Below, piece by piece: positions 19,507-29,814 of a stretch of 64,000 nucleotides of DNA. The stretch spans positions 124,001-188,000 of the forward strand of contig NZ_JABWRP020000003.1 in NCBI RefSeq assembly GCF_014269035.2, given 5' to 3'. This DNA is from Pseudomonas vlassakiae (GTDB taxonomy: Bacteria > Pseudomonadota > Gammaproteobacteria > Pseudomonadales > Pseudomonadaceae). Both the position numbers and the translations under genes were made by a program. The stretch's first letter is position 1. Every line of letters begins with the position of its first letter. The notes under the pieces are model-generated. The model worked only from the letters and a program-made list of their open reading frames with translations. It had not been told where the DNA came from and did no database searches.

Positions 19507-20610
19507 TTACAGACGCATCGGCATAACAACGTAGGAGGAATCGTCGTTGCCAGCTTCCTGCAGCAAAGCACTGCTGTTGGAGTCAGACAGAATCAGACGA
19601 ACTTGCTCGGTAGTCATAACGCCCAGCACGTCAAGCAGGTAACTGACGTTGAAGCCGATCTCCAGCGAGCTACCTTCGTAGTCCACACCGATCTCTTCTT
19701 CTGCTTCTTCCTGCTCAGGGTTATTGGCCTGAATTTTCAATTGGCCGGCAGCCAGCTGCAGGCGAATGCCACGGTACTTCTCGTTGGAGAGAATCGCAGT
19801 ACGGCTGAACGCTTCACGCAGCGCTTGACGGTCACCCACCACCAGCTTGTCACCCCCCTTCGGCAGTACGCGCTCATAGTCCGGGAACTTGCCGTCGACC
19901 AGTTTCGAAGTGAAGGTGAACTCACCGGTGGTCGCACGAATGTGATGCTGGCCGAGTACGATGCTGACCATGCCTTCCGGATCGGTGAGCAGGCGTGCCA
20001 GTTCAAGGATACCCTTGCGTGGAACGATGACCTGATGGCGATCATCCTGTTCGATCGGTGCGCTCATCGAGCACAGCGCCAGGCGGTGACCGTCGGTGGA
20101 TACCGCACGCAGGGTGTTGCGCGACACTTCCAGCAGCATGCCATTGAGGTAGTAACGCACGTCCTGCTGGGCCATGGCGAAGCTGGTGCGCTCGATCAGA
20201 CGGCGCAGTTTGCTTTGCTCCAGGTTACAGGTCAGCGAGCCCGGGCCTTCTTCAACAGTGGGGAAATCATTGGCAGGCAGAGTCGATAAGGTGAAGCGGC
20301 TACGGCCGGCTTTGACCAGCAGCTTCTGCTCGTCCACCTTGATGTCGATCAGTACATCGTTGGGCAGACTTTTGCAGATGTCCATCAGCTTGCGCGCCGG
20401 GACAGTGATCTCGCCTGGCTCAGCCGGCTCTTCCAGTTGCACGCGGCCAACCAGTTCGACTTCCAGATCGGTACCGGTCAACGACAGCTGCTGGCCTTGC
20501 ACGACCAGCAGGACGTTGGACAGCACCGGCAAGGTCTGGCGGCGCTCGACGACACCGGCGACCAGTTGCAGGGGTTTCAACAGGGCTTCGCGTTGAATGG
20601 TGAAATGCAT
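19507..20610 (-). CDS. dnaN: DNA polymerase III beta sliding clamp
   Basis: A 367-residue clamp protein made of three similar domains; two copies form the ring that holds polymerase III on DNA. The start MHFTIQREALLKPLQLVAGVVE and the C-terminal SYVVMPMRL are typical. It follows dnaA after 40 bp and precedes recF by 15 bp on the same strand, so it belongs to the dnaA operon. Length is normal and no oddities were seen. Confidence 0.98.
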   Translation of the reverse strand: MHFTIQREALLKPLQLVAGVVERRQTLPVLSNVLLVVQGQQLSLTGTDLEVELVGRVQLEEPAEPGEITVPARKLMDICKSLPNDVLIDIKVDEQKLLVKAGRSRFTLSTLPANDFPTVEEGPGSLTCNLEQSKLRRLIERTSFAMAQQDVRYYLNGMLLEVSRNTLRAVSTDGHRLALCSMSAPIEQDDRHQVIVPRKGILELARLLTDPEGMVSIVLGQHHIRATTGEFTFTSKLVDGKFPDYERVLPKGGDKLVVGDRQALREAFSRTAILSNEKYRGIRLQLAAGQLKIQANNPEQEEAEEEIGVDYEGSSLEIGFNVSYLLDVLGVMTTEQVRLILSDSNSSALLQEAGNDDSSYVVMPMRL

Positions 20611-20650
20611 GGTCTAGTCCCTTGCCTTCAATTAGCTGCGCTGGCGATCA

Positions 20651-22189
20651 TCACGTCGTCAGCGTCCGCAGCAGGTTCTTGTAGTCCTCGCGGATGTCCG
20701 CGTCGGATTCCTTCAATTCATTGATCTTGCGGCAGGCGTGCAGCACCGTCGTGTGATCGCGACCGCCAAACATGTCGCCGATCTCCGGCAGACTGTGGTT
20801 GGTCAGCTCCTTCGACAGTGCCATGGCAACCTGACGGGGGCGCGCAACGGAGCGCGAGCGGCGTTTGGACAACAGATCGGCAATCTTGATCTTGTAGTAC
20901 TCGGCCACGGTACGCTGGATGTTATCCACACTCACCAGCTTGTCCTGCAGCGCCAGCAAGTCTTTCAACGACTCGCGAATCAGCTCGATCGTGATGTCAC
21001 GACCCATGAAGTGCGAGTGAGCGATCACCCGCTTCAGGGCGCCTTCAAGTTCACGTACGTTGGAGCGAATACGCTGAGCGATGAAGAACGCGGCATCATG
21101 CGGCAGCTCGACCTTGGCCTGGTCGGCCTTCTTCATCAAGATCGCCACACGTGTTTCCAGTTCAGGCGGCTCGACGGCAACCGTCAGGCCCCAGCCGAAG
21201 CGCGACTTCAGGCGTTCTTCCAAACCTTCGATTTCCTTCGGGTAACGGTCGCTGGTGAGAATCACCTGCTGACCACCCTCGAGCAACGCATTAAAGGTGT
21301 GGAAAAACTCTTCCTGGGAACGCTCTTTACGGGCGAAGAACTGGATATCGTCGATCAGCAGCGCATCGACCGAACGGTAAAAACGCTTGAATTCATTGAT
21401 CGCGTTCAGCTGCAGCGCCTTGACCATATCCGCGACGAAGCGCTCGGAATGCAGGTACACGACCTTCGCATTCGGATTCTTCTTCAGCAGGTGGTTACCC
21501 ACAGCATGCATCAGGTGGGTCTTACCCAGGCCGACGCCGCCATAGAGGAACAGCGGATTGTAGCCATGCTTGGGATTGTCGGCGACCTGCCAGGCAGCAG
21601 CGCGGGCCAACTGGTTCGACTTACCTTCTACAAAGGTCTCGAAGGTGAACGTTCGGTTCAGGTAACTGGTGTGCTTGAGCGCGCCTTCCACCTGAACAGT
21701 GCGCTGTTCGGTACGGCTGCCAGCAGCCGTTGCCGAAGGGCTGTCCCCCATGCCGTCGAAGCTGTCATTCGAAGCCGGTTCAACGACCTCGTTCGCTTGC
21801 ACCGCCTCTGTTGCCGGGGCCTGCGCCGGTTCAGCAACAGTGGTAATCGCAGGCGCAGCGGCCTGTTGCGTCTGGCTTTGCGCAAGTGTGGCAGCCACTG
21901 CGGCGCTGACGGGTGCATTAGGTGCAGCACGTGGGGCAGAGCTGCGACGACTACCTATTAACAAGGAAAGGGCGGGCGCAATGCCATCGCCGTTTTCACC
22001 CAACAGTTCGAGCAGACGGCCGAGGTACTTTTCATTCACCCAGTCGAGCACGAAACGGTTCGGCGCATAGACGCGCAACTCGTCGCCTTCGGCTTCGACC
22101 TGTAGCGGACGGATCCAGGTGTTGAATTGCTGGGCAGGCAGTTCATCGCGCAGAAGCTCCACGCACTGCTGCCAAAGTTCCACTGACAC
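20651..22189 (-). CDS. dnaA: Chromosomal replication initiator DnaA
   Basis: A 512-residue initiator. Domain I ([20 protein letters not shown]) is followed by a long Ala/Pro/Gln-rich linker at about residues 90-170, the AAA+ domain with Walker [10 protein letters not shown] and Walker B LLIDDIQF, and the C-terminal DNA-binding signature [15 protein letters not shown]. Translation is assigned to the GTG at 22187-22189 because AGGGGA lies at proper distance and the family begins MSVELWQQC; the open frame extends further without support. DnaA binds the boxes just upstream in oriC and likely controls its own promoter there. Confidence 0.97.
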   Translation of the reverse strand: MSVELWQQCVELLRDELPAQQFNTWIRPLQVEAEGDELRVYAPNRFVLDWVNEKYLGRLLELLGENGDGIAPALSLLIGSRRSSAPRAAPNAPVSAAVAATLAQSQTQQAAAPAITTVAEPAQAPATEAVQANEVVEPASNDSFDGMGDSPSATAAGSRTEQRTVQVEGALKHTSYLNRTFTFETFVEGKSNQLARAAAWQVADNPKHGYNPLFLYGGVGLGKTHLMHAVGNHLLKKNPNAKVVYLHSERFVADMVKALQLNAINEFKRFYRSVDALLIDDIQFFARKERSQEEFFHTFNALLEGGQQVILTSDRYPKEIEGLEERLKSRFGWGLTVAVEPPELETRVAILMKKADQAKVELPHDAAFFIAQRIRSNVRELEGALKRVIAHSHFMGRDITIELIRESLKDLLALQDKLVSVDNIQRTVAEYYKIKIADLLSKRRSRSVARPRQVAMALSKELTNHSLPEIGDMFGGRDHTTVLHACRKINELKESDADIREDYKNLLRTLTT

Positions 22190-22683
22190 GGATATCCCCT
22201 GAGTTGAAAGCCGGATGAGGCAAAAACAAACCGCCATTGTACCGGTCGAGCGATCAGTTATCCACATGTGGAAACATTCTGAGCCATGACAAAACAGCCA
22301 TTTAGCGGCCAAAACGTCTCTCAGCGACTGTGAATAAGCTCTGTGGATAACTGGCCATGAGGGCTATGCACAACCCGGGGTCGCAGCCTGTTGATAACTC
22401 CACTGTGGATAACAGACTTTTCTATCCACAGCCTTTCAGCAGCTCCATCACAAGCGCAGCACCTGTTACCGACAAGGTTTCGGATTTCTGTAGGCCGCGT
22501 GATTACAGGGCTGTATTAGGTTATCCACAGAAGGTTATCCACTTAAGATCTATAAGTTCTTCAGAAAAGCTTTTTATATGTCTCTTCTTTTTTTTCATTT
22601 TGTCGTCCGTCTGCGTGACTGAGCAACCCTTCCTGGCCCAGCAGCTGTCAGGACGCCTTCTATAAGGAAAGACTGGTTGGAAA
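22190..22683. other. oriC: Chromosomal origin of replication oriC
   Basis: Non-coding region between divergent dnaA and rpmH. TTATCCACA boxes, either strand, are at 22258-22266, 22342-22350, 22404-22412 and 22521-22529. One-mismatch boxes are at 22329-22337, 22389-22397, 22422-22430 and 22535-22543. An AT-rich tract at about 22568-22605 fits a DNA-unwinding element. This is the established place of oriC in Pseudomonas. Confidence 0.93.
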
Positions 22684-22712
22684 TTGACCTATGGGCTTGC
22701 TTTCTCTAGAAT
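22684..22712 (+). promoter_or_regulatory. rpmH promoter
   Basis: TTGACC at 22684-22689 and TAGAAT at 22707-22712 are separated by 17 bases, a good sigma-70 promoter about 60 bp before rpmH and at the edge of oriC. Confidence 0.75.
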
Positions 22713-22773
22713 CGCCGATCTCTTAAAAAGGGGGCCATTCCGGCCCGTAGTCGACAAACCAGGTAACAACGCC

Positions 22774-22908
22774 ATGAAACGTACTTTCCAACCAAGCACC
22801 ATCAAGCGCGCTCGCACCCACGGCTTCCGTGCCCGTATGGCTACCAAGAACGGCCGCGCTGTTCTGTCGCGTCGTCGTGCCAAAGGCCGTAAGCGTCTGG
22901 CCATTTGA
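22774..22908 (+). CDS. rpmH: 50S ribosomal protein L34
   Basis: A 44-residue, highly basic protein of the large ribosomal subunit with the standard sequence start [18 protein letters not shown] and end [11 protein letters not shown]. The ATG at 22774 gives the family length; the longer open frame upstream is not used. It is followed directly by rnpA, as in nearly all bacteria. Confidence 0.98.
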   Translation: MKRTFQPSTIKRARTHGFRARMATKNGRAVLSRRRAKGRKRLAI

Positions 22909-22921
22909 TTTTTCGGCACAG

Positions 22922-23326
22922 GTGGTGAGTCAGGACTTCAGTCGGGAAAAGCGTCTGCTTACACCCCGGCACTTCAAAGCGGTCTTCGACTCCCCAACCG
23001 GCAAGGTTCCAGGGAAAAACCTGCTGATCCTTGCTCGCGAGAACGGCCTGGATCATCCAAGGCTTGGCCTGGTGATCGGCAAGAAGAGCGTCAAGCTCGC
23101 CGTTCAACGCAACCGCCTCAAGCGCTTGATGCGCGATTCCTTCAGGCTCAATCAGCAATTGCTGGGTGGCCTGGATATAGTGATCGTCGCGCGCAAGGGA
23201 TTGGGTGAGATAGAAAACCCGGAATTGCACCAACACTTTGGCAAGCTCTGGAAACGCCTGGCACGCAGCCGGCCAACTCCAGCGGCAAACGCCGATTCCG
23301 CAGGGGTAGACAGTCAAAATGCGTAA
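22922..23326 (+). CDS. rnpA: Ribonuclease P protein component
   Basis: A 134-residue basic protein that assists the RNase P RNA in trimming tRNA 5' ends. The open frame extends upstream into rpmH, but the homologous start is the GTG at 22922 ([13 protein letters not shown]), 13 bases after the rpmH stop. The signature [13 protein letters not shown] is present. The 3' end overlaps yidD by eight bases. The ribosome site is poor, which suits translational coupling to rpmH. Confidence 0.95.
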   Translation: MVSQDFSREKRLLTPRHFKAVFDSPTGKVPGKNLLILARENGLDHPRLGLVIGKKSVKLAVQRNRLKRLMRDSFRLNQQLLGGLDIVIVARKGLGEIENPELHQHFGKLWKRLARSRPTPAANADSAGVDSQNA

Positions 23327-23564
23327 ACTGGCCCTCGTTCCGATCCAGTTTTACCGTTACGCCATCAGTCCCCTGATGGCCAATCACTGTCGTTTCTACC
23401 CCAGTTGCTCCTGTTACGCTCTTGAAGCCATTGAAAACCATGGCCTCTTGCGTGGCGGGTGGCTAGCCGTTCGTCGCCTGGGGCGTTGTCATCCGTGGAA
23501 CGACGGCGGTTTCGATCCCGTTCCCCCCGCTCCTTCCTCCCGAACTTCTTCGATAGCCGAGTAA
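23319..23564 (+). CDS. yidD: Membrane protein insertion efficiency factor YidD
   Basis: An 81-residue small protein with the family signature [19 protein letters not shown] and [15 protein letters not shown]. It assists YidC-dependent membrane insertion. It overlaps rnpA by eight bases and precedes yidC by two bases, matching the conserved cluster. Confidence 0.95.
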   Translation: MRKLALVPIQFYRYAISPLMANHCRFYPSCSCYALEAIENHGLLRGGWLAVRRLGRCHPWNDGGFDPVPPAPSSRTSSIAE

Positions 23565-23566
23565 TC

Positions 23567-25243
23567 ATGGATATTAAACGCACGATCCTGATCGTCGCCC
23601 TGGCAATCGTGTCCTACGTCATGGTCCTCAAGTGGAACGAGGACTACGGCCAGGCTGCCCTGCCGACTCAGAATACTGCTGCCAGCACTGCTGCCCCGGC
23701 CTTGCCCGACGGTGTGCCGGCCGGTACCGCCAGCGCCGATGTGCCGAGCGCCAATGCCGAATCCAGCCCTGCCGAACTGGCTCCAGCTGCAGTCAGCAAG
23801 GACCTGATCCGGATCAAGACCGATGTCCTGGACCTGGCTATCGATCCGGTCGGTGGTGACATCGTCCAGCTGAACCTGCCGAAATACCCACGCCGCCAGG
23901 ACCATCCGGACATTCCGTTCCAGCTGTTCGACAACGGTGGCGAGCGCGTCTACCTGGCGCAAAGCGGCCTGACCGGCGCCAACGGTCCGGATGCCCGTTC
24001 GTCGGGTCGTCCGTTGTACGCTACCGAACAGAAGAGCTACCAGCTGGCTGATGGCCAGGACCAACTGGTCGTCGACCTCAAGTTCAGCGATAACGGCGTC
24101 AACTACATCAAGCGCTTCAGCTTCAAGCGCGGTGAGTACGACCTGAATGTCAGCTACCTGATCGACAACCAGAGCGGCCAAACCTGGAACGGCAACCTGT
24201 TTGCCCAGCTCAAACGTGACGCCAGTTCCGACCCATCGTCGAGCACCGCCACCGGCACCGCCACCTACTTGGGCGCCGCCATGTGGACCGCTTCCGAGCC
24301 TTACAAAAAGGTCTCGATGAAGGACATCGACAAAGGTAGTTTGAAAGAAAATGTGTCCGGCGGCTGGGTCGCCTGGCTGCAGCACTACTTCGTGACCGCC
24401 TGGATCCCGGCCAAGTCGGACAACAATGTTGTCCAGACCCGCAAGGACAGCCAGGGCAACTACATCATCGGCTATACCGGCCCTGCGCTCAGCGTTCCGG
24501 CTGGCGGCAAGGCTGAAACCAGCGCCATGCTGTATGCCGGCCCGAAGATCCAGTCGAAGCTGAAAGAACTGTCCCCAGGTCTGGAGCTGACCGTCGACTA
24601 CGGCTTCCTGTGGTTCATTGCCCAGCCAATCTTCTGGCTGCTGCAACATATCCACAGCCTGCTGGGTAACTGGGGTTGGTCGATCATCGTCCTGACCATG
24701 CTCATCAAGGGCCTGTTCTTCCCGCTCTCGGCTGCCAGCTATCGCTCGATGGCGCGCATGCGTGCCGTGGCGCCGAAGCTTGCCGCGCTGAAGGAACGCT
24801 TCGGTGACGATCGCCAGAAGATGTCCCAGGCGATGATGGAGCTGTACAAGAAAGAGAAGATCAACCCGCTGGGCGGCTGCCTGCCGATCCTGGTGCAGAT
24901 GCCGGTGTTCCTGTCGCTGTACTGGGTACTGCTGGAAAGCGTCGAGATGCGCCAAGCCCCATGGATGCTGTGGATCACTGACCTGTCGATCAAGGATCCG
25001 TTCTTCATCCTGCCGATCATCATGGGCGCCACCATGTTCATCCAGCAGCGTCTGAACCCGACGCCACCGGATCCGATGCAGGCCAAGGTAATGAAAATGA
25101 TGCCAATCATCTTCACCTTCTTCTTCCTGTGGTTCCCAGCAGGTCTGGTGCTGTACTGGGTTGTGAACAACTGCCTGTCGATCACTCAGCAGTGGTACAT
25201 CACCCGCCGTATCGAAGCAGCCACCAAAAAAGCTGCTGCTTGA
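23567..25243 (+). CDS. yidC: Membrane protein insertase YidC
   Basis: A 558-residue inner-membrane insertase. The start MDIKRTILIVALAIVSYVMVL is a signal-anchor helix, followed by a large periplasmic domain (about residues 30-340) and five C-terminal membrane segments with KGLFFPLSAASYRSMARMR and NPLGGCLPILVQMP. It inserts ATP synthase subunit c and others, working alone or with Sec. The ATG at 23567 is the family start. The linker after the first helix is rich in Ala, Pro and Thr. A terminator lies 25 bp downstream. Confidence 0.98.
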   Translation: MDIKRTILIVALAIVSYVMVLKWNEDYGQAALPTQNTAASTAAPALPDGVPAGTASADVPSANAESSPAELAPAAVSKDLIRIKTDVLDLAIDPVGGDIVQLNLPKYPRRQDHPDIPFQLFDNGGERVYLAQSGLTGANGPDARSSGRPLYATEQKSYQLADGQDQLVVDLKFSDNGVNYIKRFSFKRGEYDLNVSYLIDNQSGQTWNGNLFAQLKRDASSDPSSSTATGTATYLGAAMWTASEPYKKVSMKDIDKGSLKENVSGGWVAWLQHYFVTAWIPAKSDNNVVQTRKDSQGNYIIGYTGPALSVPAGGKAETSAMLYAGPKIQSKLKELSPGLELTVDYGFLWFIAQPIFWLLQHIHSLLGNWGWSIIVLTMLIKGLFFPLSAASYRSMARMRAVAPKLAALKERFGDDRQKMSQAMMELYKKEKINPLGGCLPILVQMPVFLSLYWVLLESVEMRQAPWMLWITDLSIKDPFFILPIIMGATMFIQQRLNPTPPDPMQAKVMKMMPIIFTFFFLWFPAGLVLYWVVNNCLSITQQWYITRRIEAATKKAAA

Positions 25244-25268
25244 CGGGCTACTGCGCTAGCCTGTGAAT

Positions 25269-25294
25269 AAAAACGCCCCTTCGGGGGCGTTTTT
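25269..25294 (+). terminator. yidC terminator
   Basis: Stem ACGCCCC/GGGGCGT with a TTCG tetraloop, flanked by A and T runs, so it can act in both directions. It ends the rpmH-yidC cluster. Confidence 0.93.
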
Positions 25295-25328
25295 GCTATC
25301 TGTCGTTTTGTCGTAGAGGCTTTCGAGC

Positions 25329-26699
25329 ATGAACACTGTGGGTGAAACCATCGCTGCCATCGCCACCGCCCAAGGCCGCGGTGGCGTCGGTATCGTCAGG
25401 CTGTCCGGGCCATTGGCAAGCAAGGCTGGCCAGTTGATCACCGGTCGGACGCTGAAGCCACGCCATGCCCACTACGGGCCATTCCGCGATGAGGATGGCC
25501 TGGTGCTGGATGAAGGCATTGCGTTGTACTTCCCTGGGCCGAACTCGTTCACCGGCGAGGATGTACTTGAGTTGCAGGGACATGGCGGCCCGGTTGTCCT
25601 GGATATGCTGCTGCAGCGTTGTGTGCAAGTCGGTTGCCGTCTGGCGCGCCCAGGCGAGTTCAGCGAGCGGGCGTTCCTCAACGACAAGCTTGATCTGGCC
25701 CAGGCCGAAGCCATCGCTGACCTGATCGAGGCGAGCTCCAGCCAGGCTGCACGCAATGCCTTGCGCTCGCTGCAGGGCGAATTCTCCAAGCGTGTGCACA
25801 GCCTGACAGAGGCGCTGATTGCCCTGCGCATTTATGTCGAGGCCGCGATCGACTTCCCTGAAGAGGAGATCGACTTCCTCGCCGATGGCCATGTGTTGTC
25901 GATGCTTGATGCCGTCCGCGCCGAGTTATCCACTGTACAGCGCGAGGCCGGGCAGGGCGCCTTGCTGCGTGACGGCATGACGGTGGTCATTGCCGGCCGG
26001 CCAAACGCCGGCAAGTCGAGCTTGCTGAACCAGCTGGCGGGGCGTGAGGCGGCCATCGTCACCGACATCGCCGGCACCACCCGGGATATTCTGCGAGAAC
26101 ATATCCACATCGACGGCATGCCCCTGCACGTCGTCGACACGGCCGGCCTGCGAGATACCGACGACCATGTGGAAAAGATCGGCGTGGAACGAGCGCTCAA
26201 GGCTATCGGCGAGGCCGACCGCGTACTTCTCGTAGTCGATTCCACCGCACCCGAGGCCAGTGACCCGTTCGCCTTGTGGCCCGAGTTTCTTGACCAGCGT
26301 CCAGATCCGGCGAAGGTCACGCTGATTCGCAACAAAGCGGACCTCAGCGGTGAGCGGGTAGGGTTGGAGTTGTGCGAAGACGGCCATGTAACCATCACCC
26401 TGAGTGCCAAAGGTGACATCCAGGGGCTGCAGTTGCTGCGCGATCACCTGAAGGCCTGCATGGGTTATGAACAGACCGCCGAGAGCGGTTTCAGCGCCCG
26501 TCGGCGCCACCTGGATGCCTTGCGCCAGGCCAGTTCGCACCTGGAGCATGGCCGCGCCCAACTGACCCTGGCTGGCGCGGGTGAATTGTTGGCAGAAGAC
26601 TTGCGGCAGGCACAGCAGGCCCTGGGTGAAATCACCGGCGCGTTCAGCTCCGATGACCTGCTGGGGCGGATTTTCTCCAGTTTCTGCATCGGCAAATAG
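25329..26699 (+). CDS. mnmE: tRNA modification GTPase MnmE
   Basis: A 456-residue GTPase that, with MnmG, adds carboxymethylaminomethyl to uridine 34 of tRNAs. The N-terminal folate-binding domain starts at [27 protein letters not shown]. The G domain has [17 protein letters not shown] and NKAD, and the protein ends with the catalytic CIGK. Its partner mnmG follows after 554 bp. Confidence 0.98.
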   Translation: MNTVGETIAAIATAQGRGGVGIVRLSGPLASKAGQLITGRTLKPRHAHYGPFRDEDGLVLDEGIALYFPGPNSFTGEDVLELQGHGGPVVLDMLLQRCVQVGCRLARPGEFSERAFLNDKLDLAQAEAIADLIEASSSQAARNALRSLQGEFSKRVHSLTEALIALRIYVEAAIDFPEEEIDFLADGHVLSMLDAVRAELSTVQREAGQGALLRDGMTVVIAGRPNAGKSSLLNQLAGREAAIVTDIAGTTRDILREHIHIDGMPLHVVDTAGLRDTDDHVEKIGVERALKAIGEADRVLLVVDSTAPEASDPFALWPEFLDQRPDPAKVTLIRNKADLSGERVGLELCEDGHVTITLSAKGDIQGLQLLRDHLKACMGYEQTAESGFSARRRHLDALRQASSHLEHGRAQLTLAGAGELLAEDLRQAQQALGEITGAFSSDDLLGRIFSSFCIGK

Positions 26700-26720
26700 T
26701 CCACAACCAGGAAAATCCAA

Positions 26721-26749
26721 GGCCGCTCCGTTGGGAGCGGCTTTTTTTT
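26721..26749 (+). terminator. mnmE terminator
   Basis: Perfect stem GCCGCTCC/GGAGCGGC with a GTTG loop followed by eight T, 20 bp after the mnmE stop. Confidence 0.93.
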
Positions 26750-26795
26750 GCCTGCGATTTATCCACTCGTCGGATCTTTAGCACCCACTCTGGCC

Positions 26796-26826
26796 CCTGT
26801 AGGAGCGGCTTTAGCCGCGAAAAGGC
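26796..26826. repeat. REP element of P. putida type
   Basis: The phrase TGTAGGAGCGGCTTTAGCCG followed by CGAAAAGG is the common extragenic palindromic repeat of P. putida-like genomes, with an inner GCGGC/GCCGC hairpin. A single copy lies 50 bp after the mnmE terminator. Confidence 0.85.
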
Positions 26827-27253
26827 CAGTACAGATCCACATAAAATCATCCACAGACCCGATTTCATGTTCAGGAGCCCTGTGGAAAACCCACCTTTAG
26901 CCCTCTTGATAAGCAGGCTTTTTTTCTGAGGACAAATCCGCTTGTGGGTAAACCATCATTTAATCCACAGGCTAAAGGACGTTATCCATAACCCTCAGGG
27001 TGGGTAAGCCACAGGGTTAAATTTCGCTGTAAACCTTACATTGAAAGGGCTGCAGAACCTTATCCACAGGTTAGGCTGTGCATAAGAATAAACATAAAAA
27101 CAAAGCTTTTATAAAATTTTCTTCTTTGATTTCTGTTGTCTGCCATTCATCCACAGACTGGTCAAAATTTGCTCAGACGGTTCCTTTGCAGGGGGTGAAG
27201 TCCCTATACTTGTCCGCTTACCTTCTCTATTCGCAAAAACAGGCACGAGGTGC

Positions 27254-29149
27254 GTGGTGGATTTCCCTTCCCGTTTTGAAGTGATCGTCATCGGCGGCGG
27301 CCATGCCGGTACCGAGGCTGCGCTTGCGTCAGCACGCATGGGGGTGAAAACCCTGCTGTTGACCCATAACGTGGAAACCCTCGGTCACATGAGCTGCAAC
27401 CCGGCAATTGGTGGCATCGGCAAGAGCCATCTGGTCAAAGAGATCGATGCACTCGGCGGCGCCATGGCGCTGGCCACCGACAAGAGCGGCATCCAGTTCC
27501 GCATCCTGAACAACCGCAAGGGCCCGGCGGTACGCGCCACCCGCGCCCAGGCCGACCGCGCCATCTACAAGGCCGTGGTACGCGAAATCCTGGAAAACCA
27601 GCCGAACCTGTGGATATTCCAGCAGTCCTGCGACGACCTGATCGTCGAACAGGACCAGGTCAAAGGCGTGGTGACCCAGATGGGGCTGCGTTTCTTCGCT
27701 GAGTCCGTGGTACTGACCACCGGTACTTTCCTCGGCGGGCTTATCCACATCGGCCTGCAGAATCATTCCGGCGGTCGTGCCGGTGATCCGCCGTCAATCG
27801 CCCTGGCTCACCGCATGCGCGAACTGCCGCTGCGCGTCGGCCGGCTGAAAACCGGTACCCCGCCACGTATCGATGGGCGCTCCGTGGATTTCTCGGTGAT
27901 GACCGAACAGCCCGGTGACACCCCGATCCCGGTGATGTCGTTCATGGGCAACGCCGCCATGCACCCCCGCCAGGTGAGCTGCTGGATTACCCACACCAAT
28001 GCCCGCACCCACGAGATCATTGCCTCGAACCTCGACCGTTCACCGATGTACTCCGGTGTGATCGAGGGTGTTGGCCCGCGCTATTGCCCGTCGATCGAAG
28101 ACAAGATCCACCGCTTCGCCGACAAGGAAAGCCACCAGGTGTTCATCGAGCCTGAAGGCCTGACCACCCACGAGCTGTACCCCAACGGTATTTCCACTTC
28201 GCTGCCGTTCGATGTGCAGCTGGAACTGGTGCGCTCGATCCGCGGTATGGAAAATGCCCACATCGTCCGCCCGGGTTACGCCATCGAGTACGACTACTTC
28301 GACCCGCGTGACCTGAAGTACAGCCTCGAGACCAAAGTCATCGGCGGCCTGTTCTTTGCCGGCCAGATCAACGGCACCACCGGTTACGAAGAAGCCGGCG
28401 CCCAGGGCCTGCTGGCCGGTACCAACGCCGCGCTGCGTGCGCAAGGCCGCGAAAGCTGGTGCCCGCGCCGTGACGAGGCGTACATCGGCGTGCTGGTCGA
28501 CGACCTGATTACCCTGGGTACCCAGGAGCCATACCGCATGTTCACTTCGCGTGCCGAGTACCGGCTGATCCTGCGCGAAGACAACGCGGACCTGCGCCTG
28601 ACCGAAAAAGGTCGCGAGCTCGGTCTGATCGATGACGAACGTTGGGCTGCGTTCTGCGCCAAGCGTGACGGCATCGAGCGTGAAGAGCAGCGCCTGAAAT
28701 CGACCTGGGTGCGTCCGAACACCGAGCAGGGGCAGGCCATTGTGGATAAGTTCGGCACTCCGCTGGCCCACGAGTACAGCCTGCTCAACCTGCTGGCGCG
28801 TCCTGAGATCGACTATGCCGGGCTGATCGAAGCGACCGGCGGTGCAGAAATCGATCCACAGGTGGCCGAGCAGGTCGAGATCAGGACCAAGTACGCCGGT
28901 TACATCGATCGCCAGCAGGACGAGATCGCCCGACTGCGAGCCAGCGAAGACACCCGACTGCCTGTGGATATCGACTACACCACGATTTCCGGGCTGTCGA
29001 AGGAGATCCAGGGCAAGCTTGGCCAGACCCGTCCAGAGACGCTGGGCCAGGCTTCGCGTATTCCAGGCGTTACCCCGGCGGCCATTTCACTGTTGTTGAT
29101 TCATCTGAAAAAACGCGGCGCAGGCCGCGAATTGGAGCAAAGCGCTTGA
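27254..29149 (+). CDS. mnmG: tRNA uridine-5-carboxymethylaminomethyl synthesis enzyme MnmG
   Basis: A 631-residue FAD enzyme that works with MnmE on tRNA wobble uridine. The dinucleotide-binding motif [19 protein letters not shown] is at the N-terminus, and [20 protein letters not shown] follows. It starts at GTG (27254) after GAGGTGC. The stop codon overlaps the start region of rsmG. Internal DnaA-box-like words (for example TTATCCACA near 27740) are common in this neighbourhood. Confidence 0.97.
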   Translation: MVDFPSRFEVIVIGGGHAGTEAALASARMGVKTLLLTHNVETLGHMSCNPAIGGIGKSHLVKEIDALGGAMALATDKSGIQFRILNNRKGPAVRATRAQADRAIYKAVVREILENQPNLWIFQQSCDDLIVEQDQVKGVVTQMGLRFFAESVVLTTGTFLGGLIHIGLQNHSGGRAGDPPSIALAHRMRELPLRVGRLKTGTPPRIDGRSVDFSVMTEQPGDTPIPVMSFMGNAAMHPRQVSCWITHTNARTHEIIASNLDRSPMYSGVIEGVGPRYCPSIEDKIHRFADKESHQVFIEPEGLTTHELYPNGISTSLPFDVQLELVRSIRGMENAHIVRPGYAIEYDYFDPRDLKYSLETKVIGGLFFAGQINGTTGYEEAGAQGLLAGTNAALRAQGRESWCPRRDEAYIGVLVDDLITLGTQEPYRMFTSRAEYRLILREDNADLRLTEKGRELGLIDDERWAAFCAKRDGIEREEQRLKSTWVRPNTEQGQAIVDKFGTPLAHEYSLLNLLARPEIDYAGLIEATGGAEIDPQVAEQVEIRTKYAGYIDRQQDEIARLRASEDTRLPVDIDYTTISGLSKEIQGKLGQTRPETLGQASRIPGVTPAAISLLLIHLKKRGAGRELEQSA

Positions 29150-29796
29150 GTTCCCTGGTCACCCCGCAACATGCCGAAGAGTTGTCCACAGGTGCGCGCC
29201 AGCTGGGCGTCGAACTGAGCGCCGAGCAGCATGAAAAGCTGCTGGGCTACCTGGCCCTGTTGATCAAATGGAACAAAGCCTACAACCTCACTGCCGTGCG
29301 TGACCCGGACGAGATGGTCTCCCGCCATCTGCTCGACAGCCTCAGCGTCATGACGTTTATCCACAGCGAGCGTGACAACTGGCTGGATGTCGGCAGCGGC
29401 GGTGGCATGCCCGGCATTCCTTTGGCTATCCTGCATCCGCACAAGCAGGTGACGGTGCTGGACGCCAATGGCAAGAAGACGCGCTTCCTGACCCAGGTGA
29501 AGATGGAGCTGAAGCTGGACAACCTGAGGGTTATCCACAGCCGGGTCGAAGCTTTCCAGCCGTCGCAACCGTTCAGCGGCATCATCTCCCGCGCCTTCAG
29601 CAGCATGGAGAACTTCACCAACTGGACACGCCATCTGGGCGACACCGGGACGCAATGGCTTGCAATGAAGGGGCTGCATCCTGCCGATGAACTGGTAGCA
29701 TTGCCCGCAGACTTCACAGTGGAAAGCGAGCAGGCCCTGACCGTTCCAGGTTGCCAGGGCCAGCGCCATCTGCTGATACTGCGCCGCAAGGCTTGA
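29146..29796 (+). CDS. rsmG: 16S rRNA (guanine527-N7)-methyltransferase RsmG
   Basis: A 216-residue SAM-dependent methyltransferase for G527 of 16S rRNA. Motif I is [16 protein letters not shown] around residues 81-96. The start is a TTG overlapping the mnmG stop by four bases, giving the family start [13 protein letters not shown]; this overlap suggests coupled translation. It is the second gene of the mnmG-rsmG-parA-parB group. Confidence 0.95.
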   Translation: MSSLVTPQHAEELSTGARQLGVELSAEQHEKLLGYLALLIKWNKAYNLTAVRDPDEMVSRHLLDSLSVMTFIHSERDNWLDVGSGGGMPGIPLAILHPHKQVTVLDANGKKTRFLTQVKMELKLDNLRVIHSRVEAFQPSQPFSGIISRAFSSMENFTNWTRHLGDTGTQWLAMKGLHPADELVALPADFTVESEQALTVPGCQGQRHLLILRRKA

Positions 29797-29814
29797 TTGG
29801 GAACACACGCAACA

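Larger units (their letters stand above)
26700..27253. other. Intergenic region with a cluster of DnaA-box-like sites before mnmG
   Basis: Besides the mnmE terminator and a REP element, it holds TTATCCACT at 26759-26767, TCATCCACA at 26847-26855 and 27147-27155, TAATCCACA at 26961-26969, TTATCCATA at 26982-26990, the perfect TTATCCACA at 27060-27068, and TGTGCATAA at 27077-27085. The 27085-27125 stretch is AT-rich. In E. coli oriC lies directly in front of mnmG (gidA), so this may be a remnant or accessory origin. Confidence 0.7.
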
